A DNA stretch of 64,000 bases from Pseudomonadota bacterium (GTDB lineage Bacteria; Pseudomonadota; Alphaproteobacteria; GCA-2746255), in assembly GCA_040752895.1 (NCBI GenBank), contig JBFMHN010000003.1, positions 1-64,000 on the forward strand. The letters run 5' to 3'. Of the stretch, positions 1 through 8,352 are shown one piece after another. Both the position numbers and the translations under genes were made by a program. Each line of letters starts with the position of its first letter. Position 1 is the first letter of the stretch. The notes under the pieces were generated by a model. That model did no database searches and was not told where the DNA came from. It saw nothing but the letters and a program-made list of their open reading frames with translations.

Positions 1-61
1 CCGGCGCCGACGCCGGCAAGAAAAACGGCGCGGGCTTTGGGCTGCTGAACAAACCAGCCAT
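1..61 (-). CDS. 5' fragment of a phage-like structural gene
   Basis: Only the first 20 codons are inside the window; they read MAGLFSSPKPAPFLPASAP and run off the left edge. An AGGAGGA ribosome-binding site at 72-78 lies ten bases before the ATG (59-61), which makes a real start likely. An opening of the type M-G/A-G-L-F-S-x-P-K-P followed by proline/alanine-rich sequence is common in small tail or head-associated phage proteins. That, and the two unknown genes upstream on the same strand, suggest a phage-like cluster continuing to the left. Function cannot be assigned from this fragment. Confidence 0.5.
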   Translation of the reverse strand, partial: MAGLFSSPKPAPFFLPASAP

Positions 62-80
62 TATGGAAACGTCCTCCTGA

Positions 81-115
81 AAAAAAGGCGCCTCCCGAGG
101 GGGACGGGAGGCGCC
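81..115 (-). terminator. Rho-independent terminator
   Basis: An 11-bp perfect GC-rich stem (87-97 with 105-115) closes a 7-base loop. On the minus strand it is followed by six T (81-86). It ends the two coupled minus-strand genes at 153-991 and separates them from the gene starting at 61. Confidence 0.85.
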
Positions 116-152
116 GGGCAGATGGGTTGCGATGATAAAAAGGATTATATTC

Positions 153-629
153 CTAGTTCAGACCGCCGTCAAGAGAAAAAAGACGCGCCGCCGGGGTGCG
201 ACCTTGCCGGCGCAGGTGCCGATAAAGCTGCCACGGCGTGAAGACATGAGCCGCCTCGATGCCGAGAACGCGCTTCACCGCTTCGACGCATGTGAATGGA
301 CGAAGCGGAAAATATATCCAACCTGCCTTTTTCCCTCGCAAGGCTGACGGCGGCCGGATCTCGGTTGCGAGCACACCAAACCCGTGTGTCCGATACCAGC
401 CGGCAAGATCGAAATCGCTTGGTAGGTCCAAGGTCGAAATTTCAGTCCGGTGGACGAGGGAGTCATAGATGACCCAGTTGGACTCCTGAAGAAAGGCAAG
501 AAAGCAATGGCGATACCCGCGCCGCAGGAAACGCAACCAAGGAAGATCCGCTTGGTCTGAAAAAACGACGAGAGCCGGAAGCGCGCGCCCTTTTCCCTTG
601 CTATGCTTAGGAAAAACACGCCCCCTCAT
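153..629 (-). CDS. Unknown 158-aa protein of a phage-like cluster
   Basis: I do not recognise a domain. The product is soluble-looking, basic and rich in aromatic residues, with a WIYFPLRPFTC stretch near the middle and no membrane segment. The start chosen is the ATG at 627-629, which overlaps the stop of the upstream gene as ATGA (626-629), so translation is probably coupled. A strong terminator follows at 81-115. The pairing with the upstream gene and the phage-like start at position 61 suggest a structural or packaging accessory role, but this is inference. A longer start at 686 would overlap the upstream gene and is less likely. Confidence 0.6.
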   Translation of the reverse strand: MRGRVFPKHSKGKGRALPALVVFSDQADLPWLRFLRRGYRHCFLAFLQESNWVIYDSLVHRTEISTLDLPSDFDLAGWYRTHGFGVLATEIRPPSALRGKKAGWIYFPLRPFTCVEAVKRVLGIEAAHVFTPWQLYRHLRRQGRTPAARLFSLDGGLN

Positions 630-991
630 CGGACGATGCCTTTCGCCCGCAGAGTGCCAGTCAGGCGTTCGATCGCCTCGTGCCATAACGTGGCTGCCTT
701 CCCCTCGTGCGCGCGCCTTTCGTCGGGTGGCAGCAATCGCTTGCCGTATTCCGCTAATACGCCGAGATGCAGTTGGTTGAGACGGCGTTGCCGGTAGAGA
801 CGATAGATGGCGGCAACCACATCATCGGGGTCACACGGCCTAAGTGTTTCGCCGCGCCCGGCGCCGACCCGCGCCCCTTCGCGCCGTGCCTGTAAACATT
901 GCACGGACCAGAACCAGGCCTCTTCGACCGACTCAAAGGGCTCGGCCGCCAAGGTAAGGAACGGCTTTGGCGCATAACGTTCACGAGGCAT
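626..991 (-). CDS. Unknown 121-aa alphaproteobacterial protein, phage-like context
   Basis: The protein reads as a compact helical domain with PFESVEEAWFW near the N-terminus, a PCDPDDV motif in the middle and a basic C-terminus ending KGIVR. From memory, similar short proteins with the AWFW and PCDP features occur beside phage-like head genes in Rhodospirillales; this needs a search. The ATG at 989-991 is preceded by AGGGAGA. A longer form from 1093 would run through the operator-like repeats and is rejected. It overlaps the next gene by four bases and lies divergent to the S24 repressor, whose operators could control it. Confidence 0.6.
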   Translation of the reverse strand: MPRERYAPKPFLTLAAEPFESVEEAWFWSVQCLQARREGARVGAGRGETLRPCDPDDVVAAIYRLYRQRRLNQLHLGVLAEYGKRLLPPDERRAHEGKAATLWHEAIERLTGTLRAKGIVR

Positions 992-1057
992 GTTGGGTTG
1001 GATCTCCCTGGGCAAAAATCCGGTTCGGAAAGCGACCCGGAAGACGGCTAAAAAAGC

Positions 1058-1138
1058 AGGAAAATATTCCCTTGTCAATAATATTAGGAACATTTTCCTG
1101 ATGTGAACAGGGGATTAAGTATAAGAAAATCTTCTTAT
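1058..1138. promoter_or_regulatory. Three matching inverted repeats, likely operators of the S24 regulator
   Basis: Three 14-bp sites share the pattern A(G/A)GAA-N4-TTC(C/T): 1058-1071 (last base imperfect), 1086-1099 (perfect) and 1123-1136 (perfect, extending to an 18-bp palindrome 1121-1138). Centres are 28 and 37 bp apart. The third covers the start codon of the divergent S24-family gene, so autoregulation is likely. The others lie where the promoter for the minus-strand genes should be. Binding is inferred, not shown. Confidence 0.55.
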
Positions 1139-1769
1139 GCTTCGACACGCCGACATCTGGAGCGCCATCGACAGCTTCGCGAGGGCCCGCGGCCTTTCAC
1201 CGTCGGGGCTCGCACGCCGCTCGGGCCTCGATCCGACAACCTTCAACAAGAGCAAGCGGATTACGCGTGAGGGAAAGCCGCGTTGGCCAAGCACCGAAAG
1301 CCTCGCAAAAATTATCGAGGCGACAGGCAGCACGTTTGGCGACTTCATCGTGCATTTGGGGGGCGAAGCCGCGCAGGGCCTGGCCCAGCGCGTTCCGGTG
1401 ATTGGTTTCGCCCAGGCTGGCGATCACGGCTTCTTCGACGACGCCGGTTTTCCAACAGGAAGTGGTTGGGATGAAACGATTTTTCCGCACGTCGGGGATC
1501 CGCACGCCTACGCGCTCGAAATCAGCGGTGACAGCATGCAGCCGATTTATCGGGACGGCGATCTCGTTCTTGTTTCGCCGGAAGCGAGCGTTCGTCGGAG
1601 CGATCGCGTTGTCGTAAAAACGAAAGGCGGCGAAGTGATGGCGAAGGAACTAAAACGCCAGAGCAGCAAGCGGATCGAACTTCTCTCCTTGAACCGCGCC
1701 TATCAGGATCGCACGCTCGCTATCGAAGATGTTGAATGGATGGCGCGCATCGTCTGGGTGAGCCAGTAG
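1137..1769 (+). CDS. HTH / S24 peptidase-domain repressor (LexA/CI-like)
   Basis: A 210-aa transcription regulator. Residues about 15-70 form an XRE-type helix-turn-helix; about 85-200 form a LexA/S24 autopeptidase domain. The catalytic serine is S133 in SGDSMQP and the general-base lysine is probably K170. An Ala-Gly pair at 94-95 in FAQAGD is in the position of the LexA/CI cleavage site, so self-cleavage under DNA damage is plausible. It is divergent from the phage-like genes and has three inverted repeats in front, the last over its own start codon. No strong ribosome-binding site is visible. Family role is well established; the DNA-damage link here is inference. Confidence 0.85.
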   Translation: MLRHADIWSAIDSFARARGLSPSGLARRSGLDPTTFNKSKRITREGKPRWPSTESLAKIIEATGSTFGDFIVHLGGEAAQGLAQRVPVIGFAQAGDHGFFDDAGFPTGSGWDETIFPHVGDPHAYALEISGDSMQPIYRDGDLVLVSPEASVRRSDRVVVKTKGGEVMAKELKRQSSKRIELLSLNRAYQDRTLAIEDVEWMARIVWVSQ

Positions 1770-1836
1770 GGCGGGTTCGGCCGCGGCGTTTCCGGCCTAG
1801 GCTGTCGTTCCTATTCCTCAAAAAAGGCCTTTTTTC

Positions 1837-3447
1837 CTATTTTCCGGCCGTTTCTTGGACAAGTTCGCCGGCCAGCGCCCGCCGGATCAATCGGACCGAT
1901 TCCGGGAGCCCATAGAGGGCGAAGAAGGACCCCATCCGCGGCCCCTGCGGTTGGCCGAGAAGGGTCTCGTAAAGGGCCTTGAACCATGTCCGAAGGTCCG
2001 GGAAGGGATGACGCTTGCCGACCTCGTACACCTCCGTCTGAATGGTCTCCATGTTCGCTTTTGGCGGGCACGCGTCCAGCGCGTTAGCCAAGTCTTCGAG
2101 CGCCGCTCGCTCCATCTCGCTCGGCGCCCGGTAGCGCTGTAAGGGTTTCACGAAGTCCTGGTAATAGTGGACGGCGCATTGGGCAAGCTTGTCCAGAAAG
2201 GGTGCCGTCTTCGGGTTTGCCTTTGGCGCGTAACGCGAAAGATATCCCCAAAGGACGGAACTGTCCTCTGCGTGGCAGACATTTGCCAGGTTGAGAAGGA
2301 TCGTATAGGTGAGGTGGAATTCCTCCTGCGGCGGGTTTCCTTCATGGATGTGCCAGACCGCATTTTCCGGGCGGTCGTTTGCATCCTGTTCTTCATACTT
2401 GTTGAGGAAATTCAGATATTCATCGACGGTTCGAGGAATCACGTCAAAGCTAAGACGCTTTGCCTTCTTCGGCGCCTGGTACATGAAAAGCTTAAGACTT
2501 TCCGGCGGCGCGTAGCGCAGCCATTCCTCGACGCTTAGGCCGTTTCCCTTCGACTTCGAGATTTTTTCTCCGTTCTCGTCGAGAAAAAGTTCGTATGTAA
2601 ATCCCTCCGGCGGCTTGCCGCCCAGGAGGCGGCAGATCTGGTTGCCGAGGTGGACCGAGTCGATCAGATCCTTCCCCGACATTTCATAATCGACGTCGAA
2701 CGCCGTCCAGCGCATGGCCCAATCAACCCGCCATTGCAGCTTGCAATTGCCACCCGTTACGGGAAGCTCCGTATGTGTACCGTCTTCGTCCTCGAAGGTG
2801 ATTGTGCCGGCCGCGGCGTCCCATGCCAGCACCGGGGTTTGCAGAACGCGCCCCGTCTTCGGCGAGATAGGCAGGAAAGGGCTATAGGTCGCCCGGCGTT
2901 CCTTACCCAAGATCGGTAACACGATCGCGCAGATTGCGGCATAGTTCTCAAGGATCTTGCGCAGCACGGTGTCGAACTGGCCAGCCTTGTAGCATTCCGT
3001 TGCGCTTCGAAATTCGTAGTCAAAGCCGAAGGAATCAAGGAAAGCGTGCAGCCTCGCATTGTTGTGGTGGCCGAAGCTTTCGTGAGTTCCGAAAGGATCC
3101 GGGATCGCCGTCAGAGGCTTGCCGAGATGCTTCGTCAGCATCTCCCGATTGGGGACGTTATCCGGCACCTTGCGCAGCCCGTCCATGTCGTCAGAAAAAG
3201 CGAAAAGCCGGGTCGGTATGTCGGTCAGGGTCGAGAAGGCGTGGCGGACCATGGTGGTGCGAACCACTTCCCCAAAAGTTCCGATGTGGGGAAGCCCGGA
3301 TGGGCCATAGCCGGTCTCGAAGAGAACATACCCTTTCTTGGGTGTGTTGCCCTTAATGCGCGCGACAAGGCGGCTTGCTTCCTGGAACGGCCAGGCTTTA
3401 CGCGCTGCGGCGGCTTCACGATAAGAGGTGGTTCGACCCGTTTCCAC
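1837..3447 (-). CDS. lysS: Lysyl-tRNA synthetase, class I
   Basis: Charges tRNA-Lys with lysine in the cytoplasm. The 536-aa protein has class I signatures: the HIGH-type motif PHIGT at residues 53-57 and KISKS at 295-299, followed by an alpha-helical anticodon-binding region. This is the archaeal-type class I LysRS that replaces the class II enzyme in alphaproteobacteria. The start codon is GTG at 3445-3447; no strong ribosome-binding site is seen, so the start is approximate. It converges on the S24 regulator gene. A near-symmetric A6-GGCC-T6 sequence at 1820-1835 lies between the two ends. Confidence 0.95.
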   Translation of the reverse strand: METGRTTSYREAAAARKAWPFQEASRLVARIKGNTPKKGYVLFETGYGPSGLPHIGTFGEVVRTTMVRHAFSTLTDIPTRLFAFSDDMDGLRKVPDNVPNREMLTKHLGKPLTAIPDPFGTHESFGHHNNARLHAFLDSFGFDYEFRSATECYKAGQFDTVLRKILENYAAICAIVLPILGKERRATYSPFLPISPKTGRVLQTPVLAWDAAAGTITFEDEDGTHTELPVTGGNCKLQWRVDWAMRWTAFDVDYEMSGKDLIDSVHLGNQICRLLGGKPPEGFTYELFLDENGEKISKSKGNGLSVEEWLRYAPPESLKLFMYQAPKKAKRLSFDVIPRTVDEYLNFLNKYEEQDANDRPENAVWHIHEGNPPQEEFHLTYTILLNLANVCHAEDSSVLWGYLSRYAPKANPKTAPFLDKLAQCAVHYYQDFVKPLQRYRAPSEMERAALEDLANALDACPPKANMETIQTEVYEVGKRHPFPDLRTWFKALYETLLGQPQGPRMGSFFALYGLPESVRLIRRALAGELVQETAGK

Positions 3448-3555
3448 GGCGCTCGATTTCTCGGATTTTTTCGGGCAGTGACGAGGAACCTAGGCGGCGG
3501 GAAAACTTCCGTCAACCAAAGCAGTTCTTTCCCGGCAATACGGGTTTCGGCTGGA

Positions 3556-3948
3556 TCAAGCGCGGACGCTTCGGAAAGCGTCCGCATCGAAGAATCCAGG
3601 TTCCGCTTCCTCGACCTTTTGGTAGGCCGTGGTCGCGTGGCGGTAGTCGTGCGCTCCCCTGGCGAGGCGGGTGAAGGGCAGTTCCTGCGCAAGTTTTTGT
3701 GCGGCAAAGGGAAGCGAGGTGTGTGGCGTATAGGCCTCCCGGTAGATAAAGACCGAGAGCGCTCGCGAGGCGTTTCTGCCCGCCGCTGGTGCGAGGGGTG
3801 TGCCTTCCGGCTCACCCGTGACCCGTTCAGCCCAGCTTTGCCTTTCCGCCGACCGGACAGAAGTATCTTCTTTTTCCGGCGGCCGGTGTGAAAGGTATGA
3901 AGCCGCGACCGATTGAATCGGTCTTCTTTCTATTTTGGACGTTTCCAT
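3556..3948 (-). CDS. Possible small hypothetical protein
   Basis: The 825-bp space between lysS and the GGDEF-EAL gene holds one minus-strand reading frame with plausible amino-acid composition, about 130 aa. Its C-terminal half contains FIYREAYTP and ARGAHDYRHATTAY stretches and looks more protein-like than the overlapping frames. The ATG at 3946-3948 has only a weak GGGA upstream. It would lie 108 bases upstream of lysS on the same strand. No family is recognised, and it could be a chance frame in GC-rich DNA. Confidence 0.35.
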   Translation of the reverse strand: METSKIERRPIQSVAASYLSHRPPEKEDTSVRSAERQSWAERVTGEPEGTPLAPAAGRNASRALSVFIYREAYTPHTSLPFAAQKLAQELPFTRLARGAHDYRHATTAYQKVEEAEPGFFDADAFRSVRA

Positions 3949-4102
3949 CTTCCCGCGTGGCCGTTCCACAACAGCCGTTTGTATTTTTATGTTCTTTAAC
4001 TACACAGTGCCGCGACGGATTTCTTGCTCGCGTCACTCGCCCCACTGTCTGCAAAGGAAAATATATTTCATTTAGGTTGCATACTCAAAAATATTCTATT
4101 CG

Positions 4103-4135
4103 TTAACCATACTAAAGCGTTTGCACGTTAACCAA
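4103..4135 (+). promoter_or_regulatory. Two CtrA-like boxes
   Basis: TTAACCAT at 4103-4110 and TTAACCAA at 4128-4135 match the TTAACCAT half-site of the alphaproteobacterial cell-cycle regulator CtrA. They are 25 bp apart in the AT-rich segment before the GGDEF-EAL gene. Regulation by CtrA is inferred from the motif alone. Confidence 0.45.
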
Positions 4136-4272
4136 GCGCCAGCAAAGGGGCGGGCGGAGCGGCGATTCGCGCCTCGCCATTGTATGCAAAATCCCCCAGC
4201 TTAAGCTTTTGTAAAGGGCCTTTTCTTACCGTAGGCGCTTCAATAGAACGAGGGGGCCTTTAGGTAGAAGGC

Positions 4273-6012
4273 ATGCAATTGCAGGATGCAGAAAAAGGCA
4301 AGGAAACCAAGGAACGCGACGAATTAGGCTGGTTACAAACGGCCGTAGCTGCCTTGGGTGAGGTTGTCTTCGAGTGGGATCTCGCGACGGACGTGATTCA
4401 TTGGTCGAATCTCGCGCCGGCGATTCTCAACCTACCCGAACTGCGCTTGGTTGCCACGCGCAGCGCCTATAATGCGCTGATCAACACGGATGACTTGACC
4501 CGCCTCCAGGAAACTCTCGCCACTCGTTACACCTCCAGCGAACCCTTCGAATGTGAATACCGGACGCACTCGGCCGATGGGCAAATGCGCTGGATTCGGG
4601 AACGCTCGGCCGTCGAGTTCAACAAAGCCAACGAGCCGGTGAAAGTCCGCGGCGTTCTCCGTCCGGTCGTGCCGCCAAAGCCAACTGTGAGAGCGCCAGC
4701 CGACACAGACTACAATGAAAGCGCCGGCCAGTACGGACGCGCCAAGCTTGTGGATTCGCTGAGCGAAGCGATCAATCGCTGCCGCCGGGACGAGGGCTCG
4801 GGAGGCTATCTTGCCGTCGGCATCGATCAGCTGATGGATGCCGGTGAGGAATGGAGCGAACCGACCATTGATGCGATCATCTTTACTGTTGGCCAGCGCT
4901 TGGAAGGCTGTTTGCGGTCTACGGATGCAATTCGTCGCGTCAGCCGCGACCGCTTTGGCGTCGTGCTGACACACTGCCCGGAAGAGGATGTCCCGATCGT
5001 CGCCGAAACCTTGCTTCAGTCCGTTCGCGGCGCAACCGTTGAAACGGCGCGCGGTTCGATTTCAATCACGGTTTCGATCGGCGGCGCGGTCTTCCCGGAC
5101 GTCGCGCAGACCGCCCACGATGCCATCGCCAAGGCCGATATGGCGCTGGGAAAGGCGCGGCGCATGGGATACAACTGCTATATTCCCTTTCATCAGGCAA
5201 AGATGCGGCGCCGCAGCCAACGACGGAATCTGGCTATTCTCCACGAAATTCAGGAAGCGATTCAGGAAAAACGGCTGGTTTTTGCCTTCCAGCCTATTAT
5301 GGACTGCGCGACGAACGAGATTCCCTATTACGAATGTCTGCTACGCCTGAAACGTGACGCGAACACGGTCGTGGCGGCAGCGGCGTTCGTGCCGGCGCTT
5401 GAACAGCTTGGCTATGCGCGGCTGATCGATCACTACGCACTCGGCCTCGTGCTGGAGGAACTCAAGGAGAACTCGGATATCTCCTTTGCCCTCAACGTTT
5501 CCAGCCTGACCGCGACGGATCCCACCTGGCTCAGCAAGTTCGTCATGGCGCTCAAGAATCAATCCAGCCTCGCCAAGCGCCTCGTCGTCGAGATCACCGA
5601 AACCGCCGCCCTTCAGGACATCGCCGAATCCGCCCGTTTCGTGTCCACCTTGCGGGGCTTGGGCTGCCGCGTGGCGCTGGACGATTTCGGCGCCGGCTTT
5701 ACATCCTTCCACCACCTGAAGGCGCTGCCGGTCGATATTTTGAAAATTGACGGCTCTTTTGTCTCCGGTGTGGCGCAAAACCGTGAGAATCGATTGCTGG
5801 TGAGAACGCTGGTCGATCTTGCAAATGGATTTCATATGAACACGGTCGCGGAATGCGTCGAGACGAAAGAAGACGTCGAAATGCTTCTCCAGCAGGGCGT
5901 CCATCATATGCAAGGGTACTATTTCGGCAGGCCCGAGATCGAGCGGCCCTGGCTTAAGAGAAGCAAGGTCGTACCGATACCGATTTGGAGAGAAGCAAAA
6001 AATCGCGCCTGA
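4273..6012 (+). CDS. PAS-GGDEF-EAL protein, probable c-di-GMP phosphodiesterase
   Basis: A 579-aa cytoplasmic signalling protein with no membrane segment. A PAS-like sensor fills residues about 20-130, a GGDEF domain about 155-310 and an EAL domain about 320-560. The GGDEF signature is replaced by SRDRF (224-228), so cyclase activity is unlikely. The EAL domain keeps its hallmarks: ECLLRL (354-359), the DDFG pair (470-473) and KIDGSFV (491-497). The likely output is hydrolysis of c-di-GMP, with the GGDEF domain perhaps sensing GTP. GGTAGAAGG precedes the ATG. Two CtrA-like boxes sit 140-170 bases upstream. Confidence 0.88.
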   Translation: MQLQDAEKGKETKERDELGWLQTAVAALGEVVFEWDLATDVIHWSNLAPAILNLPELRLVATRSAYNALINTDDLTRLQETLATRYTSSEPFECEYRTHSADGQMRWIRERSAVEFNKANEPVKVRGVLRPVVPPKPTVRAPADTDYNESAGQYGRAKLVDSLSEAINRCRRDEGSGGYLAVGIDQLMDAGEEWSEPTIDAIIFTVGQRLEGCLRSTDAIRRVSRDRFGVVLTHCPEEDVPIVAETLLQSVRGATVETARGSISITVSIGGAVFPDVAQTAHDAIAKADMALGKARRMGYNCYIPFHQAKMRRRSQRRNLAILHEIQEAIQEKRLVFAFQPIMDCATNEIPYYECLLRLKRDANTVVAAAAFVPALEQLGYARLIDHYALGLVLEELKENSDISFALNVSSLTATDPTWLSKFVMALKNQSSLAKRLVVEITETAALQDIAESARFVSTLRGLGCRVALDDFGAGFTSFHHLKALPVDILKIDGSFVSGVAQNRENRLLVRTLVDLANGFHMNTVAECVETKEDVEMLLQQGVHHMQGYYFGRPEIERPWLKRSKVVPIPIWREAKNRA

Positions 6013-6032
6013 CGACGGGTGTGCGGCGGCGT

Positions 6033-6647
6033 TTACTCTCGCGACTTCTTGGCAATTTCCTCAAGCCGCCGCTGCATGACTTCCACCTGCTGCCGGAGGT
6101 CGCGAAGCGCCTGTTCGCTTGGTTTGGCCTCTTTTGCGGCACCGCCTTCTTCCTCAGATTCCTTTTCCGATTTGGTATCCGCGAAAGGCACGAAAAGCTC
6201 CATCATGTGCTCGAAGATGGCAAGGTTCTGCTTGCCGATTTCTTCAAACGGGCTGAACGGCTTGGGTGTGCCGAACGCGGTCATCAGATACTTACGCAGC
6301 CGTTCTTGGTTTTGCGTGAAGGTGTGCATCGAGCTTTCGAGGTAGCGCGGCAAGATGTCCTGAAGGCTTCCTCCGTAGAAGCCGATTAACTGGCGAAGAA
6401 ATTTGATGGGAAGGAGGTTTTGGCCTTTTGATTCTTCTTCAACGATGATTTGGGTAAGCACGGATCGGGTCAGGTCTTCGCCGGTTTTGGCATCGTAGAC
6501 AACGAAATCCGTTCCCTCTTTTACCATTTGGCATAAGTCCTCCAGCGTCACATAGCTGCTGGTTGCCGTGTTATAGAGCCGCCGGTTGGCGTATTTTTTA
6601 ATGGTAATGGGCGTAGCGTCGGCGCCGGCGGCTTTTTTTCTACTCAT
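6033..6647 (-). CDS. phaR: Polyhydroxyalkanoate synthesis regulator PhaR
   Basis: A 204-aa DNA- and PHA-binding repressor that controls phasin and PHA genes. The N-terminal domain (about 15-75) carries the family pattern KKYANRRLYNT...YVTLEDL...V; a second conserved stretch follows (about 85-130), and the C-terminus (about 175-200) is predicted coiled coil. It is divergent from the PHA synthase-like genes and shares the 6648-6792 intergenic region with them, so control of those genes and of itself is likely. No clear CTGC-type operator pair was recognised there. Confidence 0.93.
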   Translation of the reverse strand: MSRKKAAGADATPITIKKYANRRLYNTATSSYVTLEDLCQMVKEGTDFVVYDAKTGEDLTRSVLTQIIVEEESKGQNLLPIKFLRQLIGFYGGSLQDILPRYLESSMHTFTQNQERLRKYLMTAFGTPKPFSPFEEIGKQNLAIFEHMMELFVPFADTKSEKESEEEGGAAKEAKPSEQALRDLRQQVEVMQRRLEEIAKKSRE

Positions 6648-6792
6648 CGGGATTTAGATCCTGCATGGCCGCGGACAATCTTACTGCAACACAGCATAAC
6701 AGAACTTTCCAGGGTAGGCATAGGGTTGGAAAAGCTTCCCCCGCGCCATCACGGCGTTGGCATTGGATGGCGCGCTGCATTATGATCCGCCC

Positions 6793-7164
6793 ATGTCGGA
6801 ATCCCCTGACCTTGAGGTCTTGGCCGCTCGTTTTCTTGAGCTCTGGCAAGACCAGCTGGCGGCGATGGCACAGGATTCGGCCAATGTCGAGATCATCACC
6901 CGCCTCTACCGTCACTTTGCGGAAATCACTCTCCCCACCGTGCTAGGAGCGGCCTATTCCAACGAATTCCAAAACAACCGAAAAGACGGAGCCGCTGGGT
7001 CGGCTGCTCGGCCCGAGACCGTTGCCGCTTCATCTGGCGGCGCCGATGCTCGCTTGGCTAAGCTCGCAAGGCGTCTTGCCGCCGTTGAAAAACGATTGGC
7101 TGCGCTGGAATCGGGACCTTCTACCCGCCGCCGAAGCCCTGCAAAAAAAACTCGCCGAGGTTGA
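6793..7164 (+). CDS. Coiled-coil protein overlapping the PhaC-type gene, possible synthase partner
   Basis: A 123-aa protein beginning MSESPDLEVLAARF, with a helical N-terminal half (LWQDQLAAMAQ). The C-terminal part from about residue 85 is a heptad-like coiled coil (LAKLARRLAAVEKRLAALE) ending in a basic tail. This layout, directly before a PhaC-type enzyme and divergent from phaR, suggests a PHA granule or synthase-associated protein, comparable in role to PhaE or PhaM. That is inference. The last 209 bases (6956-7164) also encode the N-terminus of the next gene in another frame. The ATG at 6793 lacks a clear ribosome-binding site. Confidence 0.65.
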   Translation: MSESPDLEVLAARFLELWQDQLAAMAQDSANVEIITRLYRHFAEITLPTVLGAAYSNEFQNNRKDGAAGSAARPETVAASSGGADARLAKLARRLAAVEKRLAALESGPSTRRRSPAKKTRRG

Positions 7165-8227
7165 TCCGGCGGTTTTTCGAAGTGCTGTTGATAGAGTCGC
7201 CCGCCGCCAGTTCTCGGAAACGATGGCGGGTGTCGTCGCTTACCGTCGCCATCCTTATCACCGTACGCTGCCCTCGCCGCCGGTCGTTTGGCGTTCCGGC
7301 GCGGCGCGGCTGCTTGATTATGGGACGGAAGCGACGGCAAAGGCGAAGGGCGTTCCGGTTCTTTTCGTGCCATCGCTGATCAACCGTTCCTACGTACTGG
7401 ATCTTTCGGAGCGTACCAGTATGCTTCGTCACTTGGCGAACCTGGGCGTTTGGCCGTTCCTTGTGGATTGGGGAGAGCCTGGCGCCGCTGAACGCAACTT
7501 CACGCTTACGGACTACGTCGCGACTGTTTTGGAAGGGGCTTACCGGGCGACGCAAAGTCTGGCCGGCGCGCGCGTCGCCATTGTCGGCTACTGTATGGGC
7601 GGCCTGCTCGCCCTTGCCTTGGCCATCCGCCAACGCGCGCACGTGCCCGGTTTGGCCCTGTTGGCGACGCCTTGGGATTTTCACGCCGGCGAGAACGGGA
7701 AGAATCAGGGCCGGATCGCTAGGTTGGCGTTCGAATCTCTAGCACCCCTCATCGAAGTATTGGGCGAAATGCCGATTGACCTCGTGCAGAGTTTCTTTTT
7801 CTTCCTGAGCCCGTTCCAGGCTTCGCGAAAATTCCGTAATTTTGCCAATCTCGATCCGAGCTCCGCCCGGGCGCAGGATTTTGTGGCGCTCGAGGACTGG
7901 CTGAACGATGGGACGCCGTTGGTGGCGGGGGTCGCCCGCGAGTGTTTGCTGGATTGGTACGGCGCCAATGCGCCCGCCCGGGGGGAATGGAAAATCGCCG
8001 GCCAGGACGTGCGGCCGGAGATGTTCGATCGTCCGGCGCTGGTCCTCGTGCCTGGCCAAGACTACATCGTGCCGCCGGAATCCGCGCACGCCCTTGCGGC
8101 AGCCCTCCCCAAGGTTGAAAGCCGGACCCTCGCCACCGGCCATATCGGCATGGCCATTGGTGCCCGGGCGCCGCATGTGCTTTGGCATCCCCTCGCCGAA
8201 TGGTTGCGCAGCGTTTACGCCGGCTGA
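6956..8227 (+). CDS. PhaC-type alpha/beta hydrolase (poly-hydroxyalkanoate synthase family)
   Basis: About 423 aa. The PHA synthase fold is shown by the nucleophile motif GYCMGG, with Cys replacing Ser as in PhaC, by VPSLINRSYVLDL and VDWGEPG in the core, and by a C-terminal GHIGMAIG His motif. It is shorter than typical class I PhaC (about 580 aa) and nearer class III length. No ATG is available: the frame opens at a TAG at 6944-6946. An AGGAG at 6945-6949 is six bases before an ATT codon at 6956, my preferred start; TTG at 7022 is the fallback and gives 401 aa. Synthase versus depolymerase activity is not settled by sequence. Confidence 0.8.
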   Translation: MPTNSKTTEKTEPLGRLLGPRPLPLHLAAPMLAWLSSQGVLPPLKNDWLRWNRDLLPAAEALQKKLAEVDPAVFRSAVDRVARRQFSETMAGVVAYRRHPYHRTLPSPPVVWRSGAARLLDYGTEATAKAKGVPVLFVPSLINRSYVLDLSERTSMLRHLANLGVWPFLVDWGEPGAAERNFTLTDYVATVLEGAYRATQSLAGARVAIVGYCMGGLLALALAIRQRAHVPGLALLATPWDFHAGENGKNQGRIARLAFESLAPLIEVLGEMPIDLVQSFFFFLSPFQASRKFRNFANLDPSSARAQDFVALEDWLNDGTPLVAGVARECLLDWYGANAPARGEWKIAGQDVRPEMFDRPALVLVPGQDYIVPPESAHALAAALPKVESRTLATGHIGMAIGARAPHVLWHPLAEWLRSVYAG

Positions 8228-8352
8228 TTGAAAAGACTCTAGAGGACCTAATTTTGGAGGAAACGCCGGGGGGGGGGCGTCATCGTCACCCGGTTGACTG
8301 CTTTCGCCTTTATGGATTTACGGCTAGTCTTTAGTCAGGCGGTGCCGGAGGC

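Noticed and set aside
1820-1835. A6-GGCC-T6 palindrome as a strong terminator
   Set aside because: The stem is only A-T pairs around a 4-base GGCC, so it is too weak to call with confidence; mentioned under lysS.
3046-3891. 281-codon plus-strand frame opposite lysS and its upstream region
   Set aside because: Mostly antisense to lysS, Arg/Gly-rich, no family pattern.
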